From the NCBI GenBank assembly GCA_013407085.1, contig JACCGJ010016073.1, positions 1 to 64,000 of the forward strand: a stretch of DNA of 64,000 nt, in the 5' to 3' direction. The translations under genes and the position numbers were made by a program. A model generated the notes under the pieces. That model was not told where the DNA came from, ran no database searches, and saw only the letters and a list, made by a program, of their open reading frames with translations. Below, one piece after another: positions 1 to 11,479 of the stretch (within the stretch, counting starts at the first letter, position 1; each line of letters starts with the position of its first letter). This stretch comes from Atriophallophorus winterbourni (lineage: Eukaryota > Platyhelminthes > Trematoda > Plagiorchiida > Microphallidae).

Positions 1-1440
1 CGATTGGAATTTTGGTTGAACGGCCCCGACTTCCTGAAACAAACCATTGATATGTGGCCTGAAGTAGTTGATCCACAGTGCAGCGAACGAATTGAATTCA
101 AGCGTGCTAATTGTAACATTACTTCGGTTGAGTCAGAGTGTGGAATAGACGTCATTCTTCGTCGATTCTCTAGTTGGAAACGGCTTGTACGCTCGATTGC
201 ATGGCTGATCCGTTTCATGCGTTATGTTATTATCACGTTTGGTCATTGTTCCAATGGATCTTTATCGGTAGGCAAGATCCGATTAGACGAATTCCGGGAT
301 GCCGAAGCAGAAATTATTCGATTGACGCAGCGGAATGTATTTGGTGATAAGGCGCTAAGTGAGCCCTGTGAGTTCAATTTGTCATCATTAAAGAAGTTAC
401 GCCCATTTATTGATCAAGGTATTTGGAAAGTTGGTTTTCGATTGAGGCATTCTGATCTTGCAGATGAAAGCATTCATCCCATTATAATTCCTAAAAGGCA
501 TAATGTTACCGACCTATTGATTTTTGATGTTCATCTGCTCGAAGGACATTCTGGGCTGGCGCATACCCTCAGCGTCCTGCGCAGGACCTGTACACGGTTA
601 GATGCCAGACCGGCAACTCAACTGATGTCTGATCTTCCTCCAGTCCGTGTGACCACAGGTTCTTACCCGTTCGCTAAAGTGGGTCTGGATTATTTTGGAC
701 CGTTTGAAGTTAGACGAGGCCGATCTGTAGAAAAACGATACGGATGCCTATTTACTTGTTTACAGCCACGCGCAGTCCACATAAAACTAGCCCATTCTAT
801 GGATACGGATTCGTTTTTGATGGCGCTCTTTCGTTTCATTGGACGTCGAGGTAAACCGCAGATTATTTATTCGGATAATGGATCCAACTTTGTTGGCACT
901 GAACGAGTGCTACGTATATGGCTAAATGGATTGAACAGTGACGGTTTATCGGATAAACTAGTTTCACATATTATTGAGTGGTGCTTTAATCCTCCGTACT
1001 CTAGTCATAGAGGAGGTGTTTGGGAGCGGCTGATAAGATCCATTCGTCGTGCATTGAATGCTACATGCACAGAACAAACACCATCGGACGAGACGCTGCA
1101 AACCGCTCTAATTGAAGCTGAGCGAATTCTGAACAAACAGGACCGCTTGTTCCTTTGTCTTAGAGGATATGGACTTGTTCTTTGTGTCAACGCTTTGTTG
1201 TTGAATCGACTCGAATGATGGAATGCATCTGAAGAAAGATTTGTTGACACTTATAAGAGGGAATTGGAAACAATCGCTGCCACCTGGCAACGTATTCTGG
1301 AAAACGCTGGAAATCTGAGTACCCACTATACAGACAAAGACAAAAATGGATCACTCGCAACCGCAATTTTGTTTGGGGATGTGGTATTATTGAGCCGTGT
1401 TGAAACTTCGAAGCGTGCTGGGCCACTTGGTATTGTGTTT
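1..1440 (+). pseudogene. BEL/Pao pol 3' part: integrase and C-terminal domain, decayed
   Basis: This is the integrase end of a BEL/Pao retrotransposon that enters from before the window. The frame from position 4 to 1218 shows the integrase core: GLDYFGPF near 690, YSDNGSNFVG near 870 and HRGGVWERLIRSIRR near 1010, which carry the Asp, Asp and Glu of the DDE triad. The N-terminal zinc finger is damaged: the copy at 16600-22779 has more residues between IEGH and a CTRC pair, and here the stretch is shorter and the second Cys is lost. Around 1130 the frame shifts. Further pieces read in other frames to about 1440 and match the DUF5641-like tail (GDVVLLSR). It cannot make an intact protein. The family call is firm. 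Confidence 0.85.
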
Positions 1441-1837
1441 TTTTTTTTTTGTTTGATGTTCATGTGAGCAAGATGATTGTCAGGATGTATGTTGTTCGTC
1501 AAAAATGGTTTGGGAACAGGATATAGGAAATTTGGTATGCTGGACGGATCTCAAGAAGTGAAGGCACGGCGGTGGACGCGGTGGCGCGAATAGGGCAAGC
1601 TCGAACTTCTTAAAGGGTCAGGAGCAAAGCTGGAGGACGTGGTGAGTCTACGTTTGGCAAACGTTTTCTCTATAAAAAGCCACATATGTCCAGTGATAGC
1701 AATGCGATGTGGCGTGTGTGACTCGCCACTAAATAGAGTCATTGCCATTCTGCTTTAGTCAGGGTCGGGTAGTTAGGAAGGTGGAACCAATCAGTTTGTT
1801 CATTCAAAGTTAGCTCTAGAAGGAATTTGGCGGGCGG

Positions 1838-2353
1838 TGTAAATGACAAAATTTGTGTAAAATTCCTTCTTATTTTTCTATTTTAACAAATTGATTTTTT
1901 CTTAATTCTTCACGGTTTTTCCTATTTGTGTATTCATTTTTGATACTGTTCGATCCTCTTGTACACATTTTTTGTTTTGTTGAACTAATTGATTTTGCTT
2001 GGCTGCCATTAAATTCCACATATTTTGCACGTGGTAATTGGGCTCATTTTATTGTTTCAATTTGGACACCAATTTGTGTGTCATTTGTTGTTTGATACGG
2101 AAATTTGGACGACAACATTGGTAAATTAACTATTTCTAGTTTTTATGCGTCAGGTCGTCATTTTCATTGAATCTATTATTGCTGGAGTTTGACTCCATTG
2201 TACCGGTGCGTTCCGATATAATTGAGGTTTGTATACCATTATTATTGTAACTGTCATTAATTACAGTACCGTAGTAAACCCAAATCGTGGTTCTGAATTT
2301 GTCGAACTAGGGACGGGAGATCTACGCGTTAACTAGCGACATTGGTCGTTACA
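1838..2353 (+). repeat. 3' LTR of the first BEL/Pao element
   Basis: It starts with TGTAAATGAC directly after a purine-rich tract (GGCGGGCGG) and ends with GGTCGTTACA, giving TGT...ACA ends. The second BEL element has the same arrangement: GGTGGGCGG, TGTATGAATC, then GGTCGCTACA at 22779. That paired comparison sets the borders. The stretch 1441-1837 between coding remnant and LTR looks like 3' untranslated element sequence. Confidence 0.7.
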
Positions 2354-2789
2354 GGGGAGTTATGTAGGAATATGCCAATCTGATATAATTTCCTTTAATA
2401 TTCCAAAAAAGTAAGGTTTATTTTCAAAAACGTTTTCCATCATGATGCCGTGTGTCGTTTTGTTTAAATCAACTGGACACACACTTGTGCTTCCTACAGC
2501 GTGAACGTCTGATAACTTGCCTGGTTCCGAACCACTAATTAATTGTTTCAGATTACTGACCTAGAATATTTCTTCCCTTTTCGGTAATTCACTGCTTGTC
2601 CCATCTACGACGAGCAATTATCCCGCTGAAGAAATAACACGGGTCAAAATCATTGTTAGCAATAATCCGAGTGGACAAACAAGGAATTTAGTAAGTCTGT
2701 TGTACATAGCGTATTCTCTTGCATTAAATATAATTATATATAATTATACATAATTTCATCCCCCATCCCCTCCATTTTCTATTGTTTTT
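2354..2789. other. AT-rich spacer, no gene seen
   Basis: No convincing reading frame, RNA gene or repeat border was recognised here. Confidence 0.4.
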
Positions 2790-3232
2790 TTTTCTTCACT
2801 TCGGTTTTTATATACTTTTCTTTAATCCCATCCAATAACATCCCGAATAAGTCAATTTATATATTTATAGAAGAACTTTCTTTCTTTTATAAATTTATTT
2901 TTACTGTGACAATTAAATCTTCATGCGCATCATTTCTTTTATAATTTTTTTCTTCTATTTTCTTTTTTTCAATCCCTTCTCCAGAATCTATCGGATCGTT
3001 TCCATTTGCTTAATTTGATGCAATCTAGATGAATCTGTATTACTGTGTGACTTTGCGCGACAAAATTAATTTTCTTACCATTGTTAATTTACCATCCTTT
3101 ATTAATCGGAAAAATATTCAAAAATTCCGCTTCATAAGGTCATTTTTACAATTTATTTATTTTGTACACATTGATAACCTGATCATGTTATGTATGCCTT
3201 GGTTTACCAAGAATATATTAATATTATTATTA
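2790..3232 (+). repeat. ATT-tailed dispersed repeat, 3' part
   Basis: The stretch resembles 53100-53510 in order and wording. Shared features are a run with CGGAAAAAAT-like sequence, then CTGATCATGT, a TGCCTT..., CCAAGAATATAT motif and a terminal ATTATTATT run. A third copy ends at 6885. The A/T-rich tail with simple ATT repeats suggests a non-LTR (SINE- or LINE-derived) 3' end. No coding content seen. Confidence 0.55.
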
Positions 3233-3254
3233 GAGGAACACCACTATATCACTC

Positions 3255-4058
3255 CGGGGATCAAGTCCATCCATTTCAACAAATGCTCATCCAACGCTCT
3301 TTTTTGAATAGCTATTCAGATGGTAGAGACAGGAGCCATTTCGGTATAGAGTTCCAAGTGTTCACCACCCGCGTGGATAGCGTGCTCGCATTACTCAGCT
3401 TCAGCCTAATAGGCTTCTGCAACTTAATGTCAAGTCCTCGACTCCTCGACTCGCCTACTAATCGAAAGTACTGGAGGAACGAGTCTCCATATTCAGCGAG
3501 ATGAATATGGCGTGTCATGAGCAGGTTAAACCTTTCTTTTTGAAGTTCTAGGGTTTTTAAGTTTCAGTAAGCTCCTCCTATCCTTGTATGCGAGTTGGCG
3601 CATTCCACAAACCATCTTAGTGCCCCTCCTTCATACGCTCTTCAAGGAGTCGCATTCGCCTTTACACTGAGGAAATGCAACAGGTAGCCCATATTCTAAC
3701 AGAAGACGAATGTACGCAGAGAAAAGTGCCTGGAACATTTGGGGGTAATGGGAGCAAATGAACGCTGAATCGCCCAGAGCATCCTGGTAGCGCTGCATAT
3801 TCTCCGACAAGTGTCAGCCTTCGACTTTAAGGAATCTATAACCAGAATCCTTAAGTCTTTTTCGACCGTCACCACTCTAATAGGCTTCCTCCAAGAAAGT
3901 ATTCACCACCAGCGTCATCGGAGTTTATGCGCATGATAAATGTCTTGTCCTCATTAAAAGGCAGTGACCAGCGATGTGCTTGATTGACTAAGTCATCAAC
4001 CGCTTGTTGCAGTTGCTTGTTGCCATCGCATGAACTGACAGAGGCCCACAGTTTCAGA
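3255..4058 (-). pseudogene. CR1/Jockey-like LINE, reverse transcriptase C-terminal part
   Basis: Read on the minus strand, the frames give LPFNEDKTFIM near 3950, then VEKDLRIL, CRRICSATRMLWAIQRSF, and finally KLQKPIRLKLSNA and STRVVNTWNSIP near 3350. This is the usual order of the RT thumb and C-terminal tail in LINEs of trematodes and other invertebrates. Several frameshifts and stops break it. The catalytic FADD region is absent, so it is a 5'-truncated dead copy. Confidence 0.75.
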
Positions 4059-4060
4059 CT

Positions 4061-4345
4061 TCAGCTAGAAGCTGGTTCCAGAAATTGACCACTTTTAGGC
4101 TGAAACAGGTTTTCCGGAGTCTCATCTACATCGCATATATCTAGTTTGAGTGAATACCCGCGGGTGCTCAGCTCTGTGCTTAAGGCGAACAATTCGTTCA
4201 TGATAAGGCCGCTTAACCCCTTCAAGATCATAAAGGTTTCCATTACCGTAAGCAATTTTCCCAGTTACTCGCAATTCTGCTGGAACCAACCTGAAGTTCC
4301 TACGCGCAAGTTGTAGCCTAGCTCAAACCAATCTTGTATAAGCCG
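4061..4345 (-). pseudogene. LINE C-terminal tail fragment
   Basis: The minus strand reads NFRLVPAELR, then a GLSGLIMNELFALSTE segment, STRGYSLKLDICDV and finally FLEP, a pattern typical of the end of LINE ORF2 (family form: STRTRGHSLKL, then WNxLP). It is a different copy from the neighbour at 3255-4058, since both contain the same terminal region. Broken by frameshifts. 4346-4610 holds nothing I recognise. Confidence 0.6.
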
Positions 4346-4619
4346 GCGGGTGTACGAAAATCTGCATAAGAACATCGATGAAAAACTAACAACAATGTTC
4401 TTAGTCAGCGTAATAAGAAGAGCCAGCCAGCTCGAAATGTACCGCGCTCACCAACAATTAAGAAAATAGAGCCGCGTCTAAGCAATTTAGCGACAATTAA
4501 CTCGCAATTAGCTTCAATCCGCAGCAAATTGCGAGCGTTGCGAAAAAGGCGCTTTTTTGGAGAAAAGTTTGAAAACTAGGTCCAGGAATATTGAGCAAGA
4601 GCCTCTAAAAAAACGTTGT

Positions 4620-4974
4620 TTTTTAGGGAACTTCTTACCACGTTGCTCAGAACTGCTCCACGAGTCTATTTAATAGGTGACTTCAACCTAACAGGGCATT
4701 GACTAGGACAATCAGACAACCTCTGATAGAATTTCCCAGGTATATCTCGATTGGATGCACTCCATTGCGCTTAATCAGCACGTAAGTGAGAAAACTAGGT
4801 ACAGAGATGGACATTCACCATCTACACTGGACCTACTTTTGTCTAAAGGTCCTAATGATGTCCAAAACCTCTCTTACGACTCATCTTTGGGAAAAAGTGA
4901 CCATATCACCATAATATTCCAGGCAATTCTCTGTTTTCATAAGCCACCGAAAAATGTGGGTAAGATATTTAATA
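4620..4974 (+). pseudogene. CR1-like LINE, end of the endonuclease domain
   Basis: Near 4670 a frame reads RVYLIGDFNLTGH, the GDFN motif of the apurinic-type endonuclease. At 4795-4900 it reads RYRDGHSPSTLDLLLSKG and then SSLGKSDH, the closing SDH motif. The frame is interrupted exactly at the TTAA target of the piggyBac insertion. The matching RT part appears after 6886, so this is the 5' side of a split LINE copy. Confidence 0.75.
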
Positions 4975-5216
4975 TTAACCTTCCTCTACCTAAAACCTCT
5001 CATAGTACATGGAGTACTAAAATGGGGTCATATTTGACCCCAATCGTTTTTTTTTGTATTTAAACATGTTATAAAGGTTCTGCAATGGAATGAAATGAAT
5101 AAAAACTATATTCTAGAGACTTTAAAGCTTTATTTTCAAATACTCATCAACTAAAATTCATATTTATGGAAAGAAAAACAAAATTTAATAAAAGATAAAC
5201 TGATGGGTACAAATAA

Positions 5217-5738
5217 TTAGGCATGACAGTTTACACAATTTGTTACATTGGATTCTGTATGTTCAGGGCAAATGAATGCAGAGCATAACGAACATTTAAC
5301 ACTATATTTGGTGTCTTTCGTCCTTGGGCAGAATGCACAGCGATTTCTTTTCCCTTTTCCTAAATTAGCTGGTATTGGTGGTGGAACCTGTTGTGGTAGA
5401 GGGCCTATAACTGATGCCATAGCTGCTTGAACTGACAATGGTATTCCTGTTCTTGGAGGATTTGCCCTCGCTTTGATTGCAGGTTTCACGAGTTCCAAAC
5501 CCAAATTCTTGAGGAAATTAAGTCTTGTCAGTGATGTATTTGGATATTTCTTTTGGTAAAGCACATAAGCATTCAAAGCACAAACATTGATAATATGGGT
5601 GAGAAGAACAAACGGCCATCTTTTCGAGATTCTGTGACAAGAAAATTCTTTGAGCATCTTGTCAGCACTATCAACAGCACCTTTAGATTTGTTGTAATGT
5701 AATATAATATCTGGCTTAGCATGTTCTTCAGGTGTCAC
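5217..5738 (-). pseudogene. piggyBac transposase, C-terminal part
   Basis: The fragment reads GAVDSADKMLKEFS, matching the region around the third catalytic Asp of piggyBac transposases, followed by the helical stretch KRWPFVLLTHIINVCALNAY. It ends in a cysteine-rich domain (RCAFCPRTK, KCSLCSAFICPEH, NCVNCHA), which in this family binds DNA at the element ends. The catalytic core carrying the first two Asp residues is missing upstream. The frame is open here but not joined to a complete N-terminus. Confidence 0.88.
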
Positions 5739-5765
5739 TCGGAGAATATTTCGTCTCGAATTTCT

Positions 5766-6011
5766 TCATTGAGCTGAGTGGGGAGTTCTTCTCCATTTTG
5801 TTCCATCTCTTGAGGTTATGTAATTTTTATCATCATATTCATCTGAGACTTGTTCATAAGTAGAAGAAGAAGAATCATCTTCATTAGGTAAGATATTGTC
5901 TTCTATGTCTGAATTTGCATCATGAATAAGTTCTTCTTCACTATCAACCTCCGAATCGGATTTATATAAAGTTTCTTGTATTTGTTCATCACTAAGATAT
6001 ATACCAGACAT
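5766..6011 (-). pseudogene. piggyBac transposase, acidic N-terminus
   Basis: The 81-residue frame starts with an ATG, is strongly acidic (SDSEVDSEEEL, NEDDSSSS) and reaches SRDGTKWRRTP, the usual N-terminal pattern before the transposase core. It runs into a frameshift and then joins the C-terminal piece at about 5740, so an internal deletion removed the core. The start is credible because it lies just inside the right end of the element. Confidence 0.75.
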
Positions 6012-6321
6012 AACTGGGTATTATTATCTGAAAAAAAAATTATAAAAATTAAAAATTTCTGTAATAAATAAATTTTTAGGACAATATTTGACATCAACAC
6101 ATTCTCCTGAAATGGGGTCAAAAATGACCCCACACACTTAAAAACGTCATAAGTAGTAAAATAAAACAAGTATCCAATTGGTACTGCTTGTCAATGTTTT
6201 ACACATAATTTTAGGAAGGAAATGATAATTTTGGATAAATTTAACCATTAGTTTAGCAGTTATTGCAAAATTACATACTCTTGGGTCATTTCTGACCCCG
6301 TTTCAGGTCCAGGAAGGTTAA

Positions 6322-6599
6322 TACAACTATAGATAATCTATACTTATACGGCATTGAGGCTTTAAAAATTTTTAGCTATAAAAAATTTATAGTGACATAT
6401 AACTTTTTTCTTGAGAACTTTCTTTTCAGAATTGTTGAAAATCAACAAAAATACCCTCTCTAAATTCTTGAAATGACCATATCACTCATCTCTCCGTGAC
6501 TTAACGAAGTTAACTCTTTATATGCCTATCTGTGTTTGAAATTGCATTCAGAACATCATACATGAATAAACATTGCGATTCGGAACCACCCAAACTGTT
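6322..6599 (+). pseudogene. CR1-like LINE linker, degraded
   Basis: This stretch follows the right TTAA of the piggyBac element, so it should be the continuation of the LINE interrupted at 4974. Short frames look LINE-like but carry many stops. No domain is visible. Confidence 0.35.
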
Positions 6600-6885
6600 A
6601 TTAACCCATTTCCTATGTTTCAAACAATTACTGTTGTTTTTGTAAAAAAACATGAATGTTTATTATTTATTTTTCCAATATTTTAACAATTTTATGTTTT
6701 ATACAAGCTACCATCTGTACAAATGATATCCAACAATTTTTTTGGATGTCAACGAAAAATATGTATTTATGTTCAACCTTAACATTTAAAAAAACCACCG
6801 TTTTATTTTATGTACTCACTAATGAAAACAAATGATCATGCATAACATAACAAGAATATACATTATTATTATTATTATTATTATT
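6600..6885 (+). repeat. ATT-tailed dispersed repeat inserted in the LINE
   Basis: It ends with GATCATGCATAACA, AAGAATATACATT and an (ATT)n run at 6861-6885, the same ending as the copies near 3230 and 53510. LINE coding sequence resumes right after it (QVDWNVVRL), which dates this insertion after the LINE. Confidence 0.55.
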
Positions 6886-8690
6886 CTAAATCAAGTTGAC
6901 TGGAATGTCGTTCGGCTTTCTGCTTCACGATGTGACTGGTTCTCTGAAACCAATGACATCGGAAGTAAATGGTCAGTTATTAAGCGCAGTATTTTAAGCC
7001 TTCAAGACCGAGAAATCCAATTCTGACCCCGAAATGGCAGCGGCTTTGCTGGATTATTTTCAAAGCGCACATAGAATGGATGGTGGGATGCGATTCACTC
7101 AGTCCCAACTCTTAATACGGAAATGGGTGCCTCTCTAAGCGAAGTAGTATTTTGCACGAATAATGTCACTCGTATCCTAAAGAATCTAGACGGAAATAAA
7201 TCCGCCGGAGCTGAAGATGTGCATCCTAATATTGTAAAGAAAATATCTAAACTACTAGTAGAGCCTCTACGTGAGTTATACAACGAATCGCTCTGCAAAG
7301 GCTTACTACCAGATGACTGATGGAAAGCCATTGTCGTACCCATTTCAAAGGGAGGTGGCGCAAACATAGTTGCGAATTCCGACCGGTACGCTTGACTAGT
7401 GTGTTATCAGAAACCTTGGAGAGACTTTTCAGGGATCGATTGTGCAGCCACCTCGTGCACAATTCATCGTCAAGCACGGTTCAACATGGCGTTCGTAAAG
7501 AAGGTTGTGTCTCTTTTATGCATTTTAGATAGAGTTTCGAAGACACCGGATGATGGCGGACGGGCAGAGGTCTTTTACTTAGACTTTAGTAAAGCGTTCG
7601 ACTCGGTTGGTTACAGGTTACTAGGGATGAAGCTCGCGGCTAAAGGCATATCTGGTAAGCTTCACGACTGGATAACCAGTTTTCTTCGTAATAGATCCTT
7701 TCAGGTCCGTGTAGGCGATTCTACCTCTGAATTCGCAACAGTAACCAGTGGGGTCCCACAAGGTTCAGTATTAGGATCAATACTCTGTCTGATCTTCATT
7801 GATGATCTGGCATCGCAGTAGTCATGTCCCTTTTGTATGTTTGCTGAAGATGTCAAATTCACCGGATCCAGTGATCACGGTGATTTGCTGAAAGATATTG
7901 AAAAGGTCAATAAATGGTCACAGGATTGGGTTCTTCCTCTCAACTATAGTAATTGTCATCTTTTGTCTGCAGCAGTTGACAGAATTACAGTAACTGCGAA
8001 TAACGGTAGGATCGACTTTCAAGCTATTCAGAGGATTAAGGATTTGGGTATAGTCGTAACAACGGACTTCAAATGGGCTGCGCCGTGTGCCTCAGCTGCA
8101 CAACGAGCTAGAGGAGAATTCTTTAAGCTTATATCCGTTCTGACATGTAAAACGCCGGAACTGTTTATCCCTTTATATACGGCGATTGTCAGGCCGCCTT
8201 TAGAATACTGCGTGCAAGCCTGGAGCCCCTTCTTTCCAAAAAATATTACTACTAGAAAGAGTCTTACGCCTGGCTAGCAAAATGGTTGAAGGTTTGTTTG
8301 GGAAACCCTACGAACAACGTGTAACTTCTTTAGGTCTTTTTTCCCTTCGGCGTCGGCGTCTACGGGGTGAACTTATAGAAACTTTCGAAATCCTGGAAGG
8401 CTTAGGCGACGAGGGTTGTCAAATCTTGTTCTCTTGAAATATCAACCATCAAACTAGAGGACATACATTAAAGCTCGCGAAATACCACAGCCGTCTGAAT
8501 ATTGAGCAACACTTTTTCAATGAAAAAGTTGTAAGCTTCTCGATAAAGCTGCCTGACGAACTAATCGCTTGCAAATCAATAGGTGCAGTCAAAAGGGGTT
8601 TAGATACCTTGTGGCATGAGCTGTTCGCAGACATTTTTCCGTGCATATACAGGTCGCCCGTCGAGAGAATTGTCTTTTTTTGTTCATTTT
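6886..8690 (+). pseudogene. CR1-like LINE reverse transcriptase, copy 1
   Basis: The RT domain reads DGNKSAGAEDVHPNI, YLDFSKAFDSV (motif A, near 7580), TSGVPQGSVLGS (motif B) and FAEDVKF at about 7845. The catalytic motif is normally FADD or YADD, so one catalytic Asp is replaced by Glu. A stop separates 7821 and 7837. The thumb continues with KDLGIVVTTDFKW, RPPLEYCVQAWSPF and a degraded C-terminal tail to about 8690. Dead copy, 5' part split by piggyBac and the ATT-tailed repeat. Confidence 0.88.
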
Positions 8691-8792
8691 GAATTTTTAA
8701 TGGTCTTTACTACAATAAAAAAACAAAAAAATCTTGTTATAAAATGCCTTGTTTAAAATGTCATGTTTTAAATGTACGCACCAATTTTCATA

Positions 8793-9033
8793 GCTAATTT
8801 CTCACTGGCTTGGTGAAGGGAAACCCTTTCCATTTTTCTCAGTCGCAGCTACAAATTCTAGGACTGAAGGACGGCCTGGAAAGCACCGGACGTAACATCG
8901 CATACGACGAGGATACCAGAGAAAAATGAACCAACTTTAGCAGTGGTGAGCGCTACTTTGAAGCTTTCCACTGACAGAAATTCTGGAGGCTCGATTGGTT
9001 TATCAGCCATTTACAGTCCTGTGCTTGTGCCTG
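8793..9033 (+). repeat. SINE-like repeat, copy 1
   Basis: Copy of a family of about 250 bp. Its head resembles GCTGACCTCTCACCG and TGGTGAAGGGAAA, its middle TTTCCACTGA-AGAAATTCTGG and CTCGATTGG, and its end contains CCTGTG. No coding content is evident. It sits directly between two LINE copies. Confidence 0.6.
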
Positions 9034-10790
9034 TAAGTGAAAACTGGGATAGAATTTGTAAGTACCTTAAGGAGTTACAAGACAAGCACGCTCTGCTGCA
9101 AGTCGTGATAAAGCATCATAGGCCGCCCTGGTGAACTCCTCGAGTTGGTCAGTCTACTCGTAAACGATATCGTTTATGGCGGCAATATAAGCTATCTCTC
9201 ACTTCTGGTTCTTGGGTCCGATACAAAACCGCTCGGAACGCTTGTGTTAAAATACAGTTTGCTCAAACTGGAGTTTAGTTATCCTCAACTAGGGATGCTT
9301 AATCCAATCCCAAAATATATTATAGCTATGCTCAATCGAAAGGAAAAACCAGGAAAAACATTGAAGATTTGAATCTGGAGGATGAAAAATTAGCCAATAC
9401 CGACCTGTCTGAGGCGACTGCCTTCTCTAGTTTCTTCAGTGGCGTTCAGAGACGTAATAATTCTTTAAATGCTCCGTCTAGCTCGTTTAAACTACTACCT
9501 GGCGCTCATGCACTAGATGAGTTGTCCTTCACGGAATCCGATGTGTATGAAGCACTTATCCATGTTAGCGTCAACAAAGCTGAGGGACCAGACGGTATCC
9601 ATTCGATTATGCTAAATAATCTTGCCCCAGTGCTTACAGAACCCTTATAAAAGCTCTTTAATTCATGCTTGAACATGGATGTGGTTACTATTGAGTGGAA
9701 AGAAGCTATAATGGTGCCAATACACAAGGGGGGTTGCAGCTTAACTGTTGGGAAATATAGACCTGTCAGCCTGACTAGCATTGTCTCGAAAGTAATGGAA
9801 AAACTACTGCATGACAAAATCTGTCAGCATCTTGGTCGGCATTCTCAACTAAGTGTAACTCAGCATGAATTTCTTAAGAGTAGATCCTGCCTGACAAATC
9901 TTCTTAGTTTTCTCAATACTATCACTAAAAGAATGGATGAAGGAAAGCCTGTCGAAGCCCTCTACCTAGACTTCAGCAAGGCTTTTGATTACGTAAACCA
10001 CCACCTTCTAGAGATTGAGCTAGCAGTAAAAGGCATTCGGGGTAGTCTACTTGCTTGGATAAAGGCCTTTCTTACAGGTAGGACATTTCGAGTTGGGGTA
10101 GTATCTACGCTGTCGAATGAATCCGACGTAATCAGTGGTGTACCTCAAGGTTCGGTACTTGGTCCTCTTCTATTCCTGATTTTCATCGATGACTTGTCCT
10201 CTGCACTGAAGTGCCCATGCTTCATATTCGCGGATGATGTGAATTCATCGTATCAACGGATGAAAATACCTTGATACACAAACTTGAACGGGTCATAAAC
10301 TGGTCACATTAGTGGGACATCCCACTGAACCTTAATAAGAGCCAACTCTTGTCAGCACTGGTTGATAAGATTTTAGTTCAGGTGTCGGGCAATTCTCTCA
10401 GTATCAACGCCACACAGCGTGTTAGGGATTTAGGAGTACTAATTAGGACTGACTTCAAATGGGAGGACCAATGCGCCGCTGCAGCTCAACGTGATCGCAA
10501 AGTCCTCTCTCAGCTGAGATCCGTGTTATCCAGCAGAAGACTTGATGTATTCCTGCCTCTTTACAAGGCATCAGTTCGACCGACTTCTTTGCCTTAAGTC
10601 CCGAGCTGGGCACCCGGGGCCATTCACTCAAACTTGCTAAGGAGCGATGTAGACTAGACTCCAGGAAAAACTTTTTCAGCCTCAGGGTGTTAAATTTTTG
10701 GAACCGGATTACAGAAAAACTCATATCCTGCAGTTCTGTCGAAACTTTTAAGCAGGGTTTAGGCCGCAACTGGGGTAAGCTTTTTCCTGA
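9034..10790 (+). pseudogene. CR1-like LINE, copy 2
   Basis: After a linker, the RT shows NKAEGPDGIHSIMLNN, YRPVSLTSIVSKVMEKLL, YLDFSKAFDYVNH, SGVPQGSVLGPLLFLIFIDD and an intact FADD at about 10228. One stop lies at 9648 and the frame shifts near 10240. The thumb continues at 10349-10597, then a deletion joins it to a short C-terminal remnant ending near 10790. Very close in sequence to copy 3 at 11480-12630. Confidence 0.9.
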
Positions 10791-10899
10791 ATTCTCCCCC
10801 TAATTTTTATGCAAGATTAGGTAGTTCACCATTTTTAGCGTTGTTTGGTGAGTAAGTAAATGCTAAAGTTATGTTTATTTAATACACAACTCTTCTTTG

Positions 10900-11155
10900 G
10901 CTGACCTCTCACCGTACTGGTGAAGGGAAATATATTCTTATCTTTCCAGCATCATTCATAACGAGGTGCTTCCTAGATACCACCCGGATAATCCCTTGGC
11001 ATCGCGATCGTCGAGAAACACAAATCACAATAAGAATAAACGCTTTGGCAGTGGTGGTTGCTTCTCTGCAGCTTTCCACTGAAAGAAATTCTGGACGCTC
11101 GATTGGCTCGTTCGCACTTACTGTCCTGTGCAAATGAGCTGAACTGAACTGAACC
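10900..11155 (+). repeat. SINE-like repeat, copy 2
   Basis: Starts GCTGACCTCTCACCGTACTG and ends in a CTGAACTGAACTGAACC run. The middle contains AGCTTTCCACTGAAAGAAAT and GCTCGATTGGCTCG. With the next copy it forms a local tandem pair with a unit near 325 bp. Confidence 0.7.
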
Positions 11156-11223
11156 ATTTTAGCCTTATACCGTAAAGAAAGTAAATGCTAGAGTTTTCTG
11201 GTTTTATATACTATTTAACTTCA

Positions 11224-11467
11224 GCTGACCTCTCAACGTGCTGGTGAAGAGAAACTGCTTTTTTCCCAGCATCAGTTATAACGCAGTGATTCCTAAATAC
11301 AATCCGGTGTCATGATCGTCCAAGATTTCAAATAGATAAAAAGGAAAAAAACGTTTTGGTAGTGGTGGGCGCTTCTCTGCAACTTTCCACCGAAAGATAT
11401 TCTGAATGCTCGATTGGCTCGTTAGCCACATACTGCCCTGTGCAAACTGAACTGCACTGAACTAACC
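11224..11467 (+). repeat. SINE-like repeat, copy 3
   Basis: Starts GCTGACCTCTCAACGTGCTG and ends CTGAACTGCACTGAACTAACC-like. Both it and the previous copy are preceded by similar flanks (GTAAATGCTA-AGTT...), so the pair may have arisen by local duplication rather than by two insertions. Confidence 0.7.
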
Positions 11468-11479
11468 TTGAACTTGAAA

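Larger units (their letters stand above)
4975..6321 (-). mobile_element. Internally deleted piggyBac element with TTAA target duplication
   Basis: Element 4979-6317 is bounded by TTAA at 4975-4978 and again at 6318-6321. The inverted ends are CCTTCCTCTACCTAAAAC on the left and the complement of CCTTCCTGGACCTGAAAC on the right. piggyBac elements insert at and duplicate TTAA. Inside are two transposase pieces on the minus strand and three short palindromes of the form GGGGTCA...TGACCCC near the ends. At 1339 bp it lacks most of the transposase core, so it can only be non-autonomous. It splits a CR1 LINE. Confidence 0.9.
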
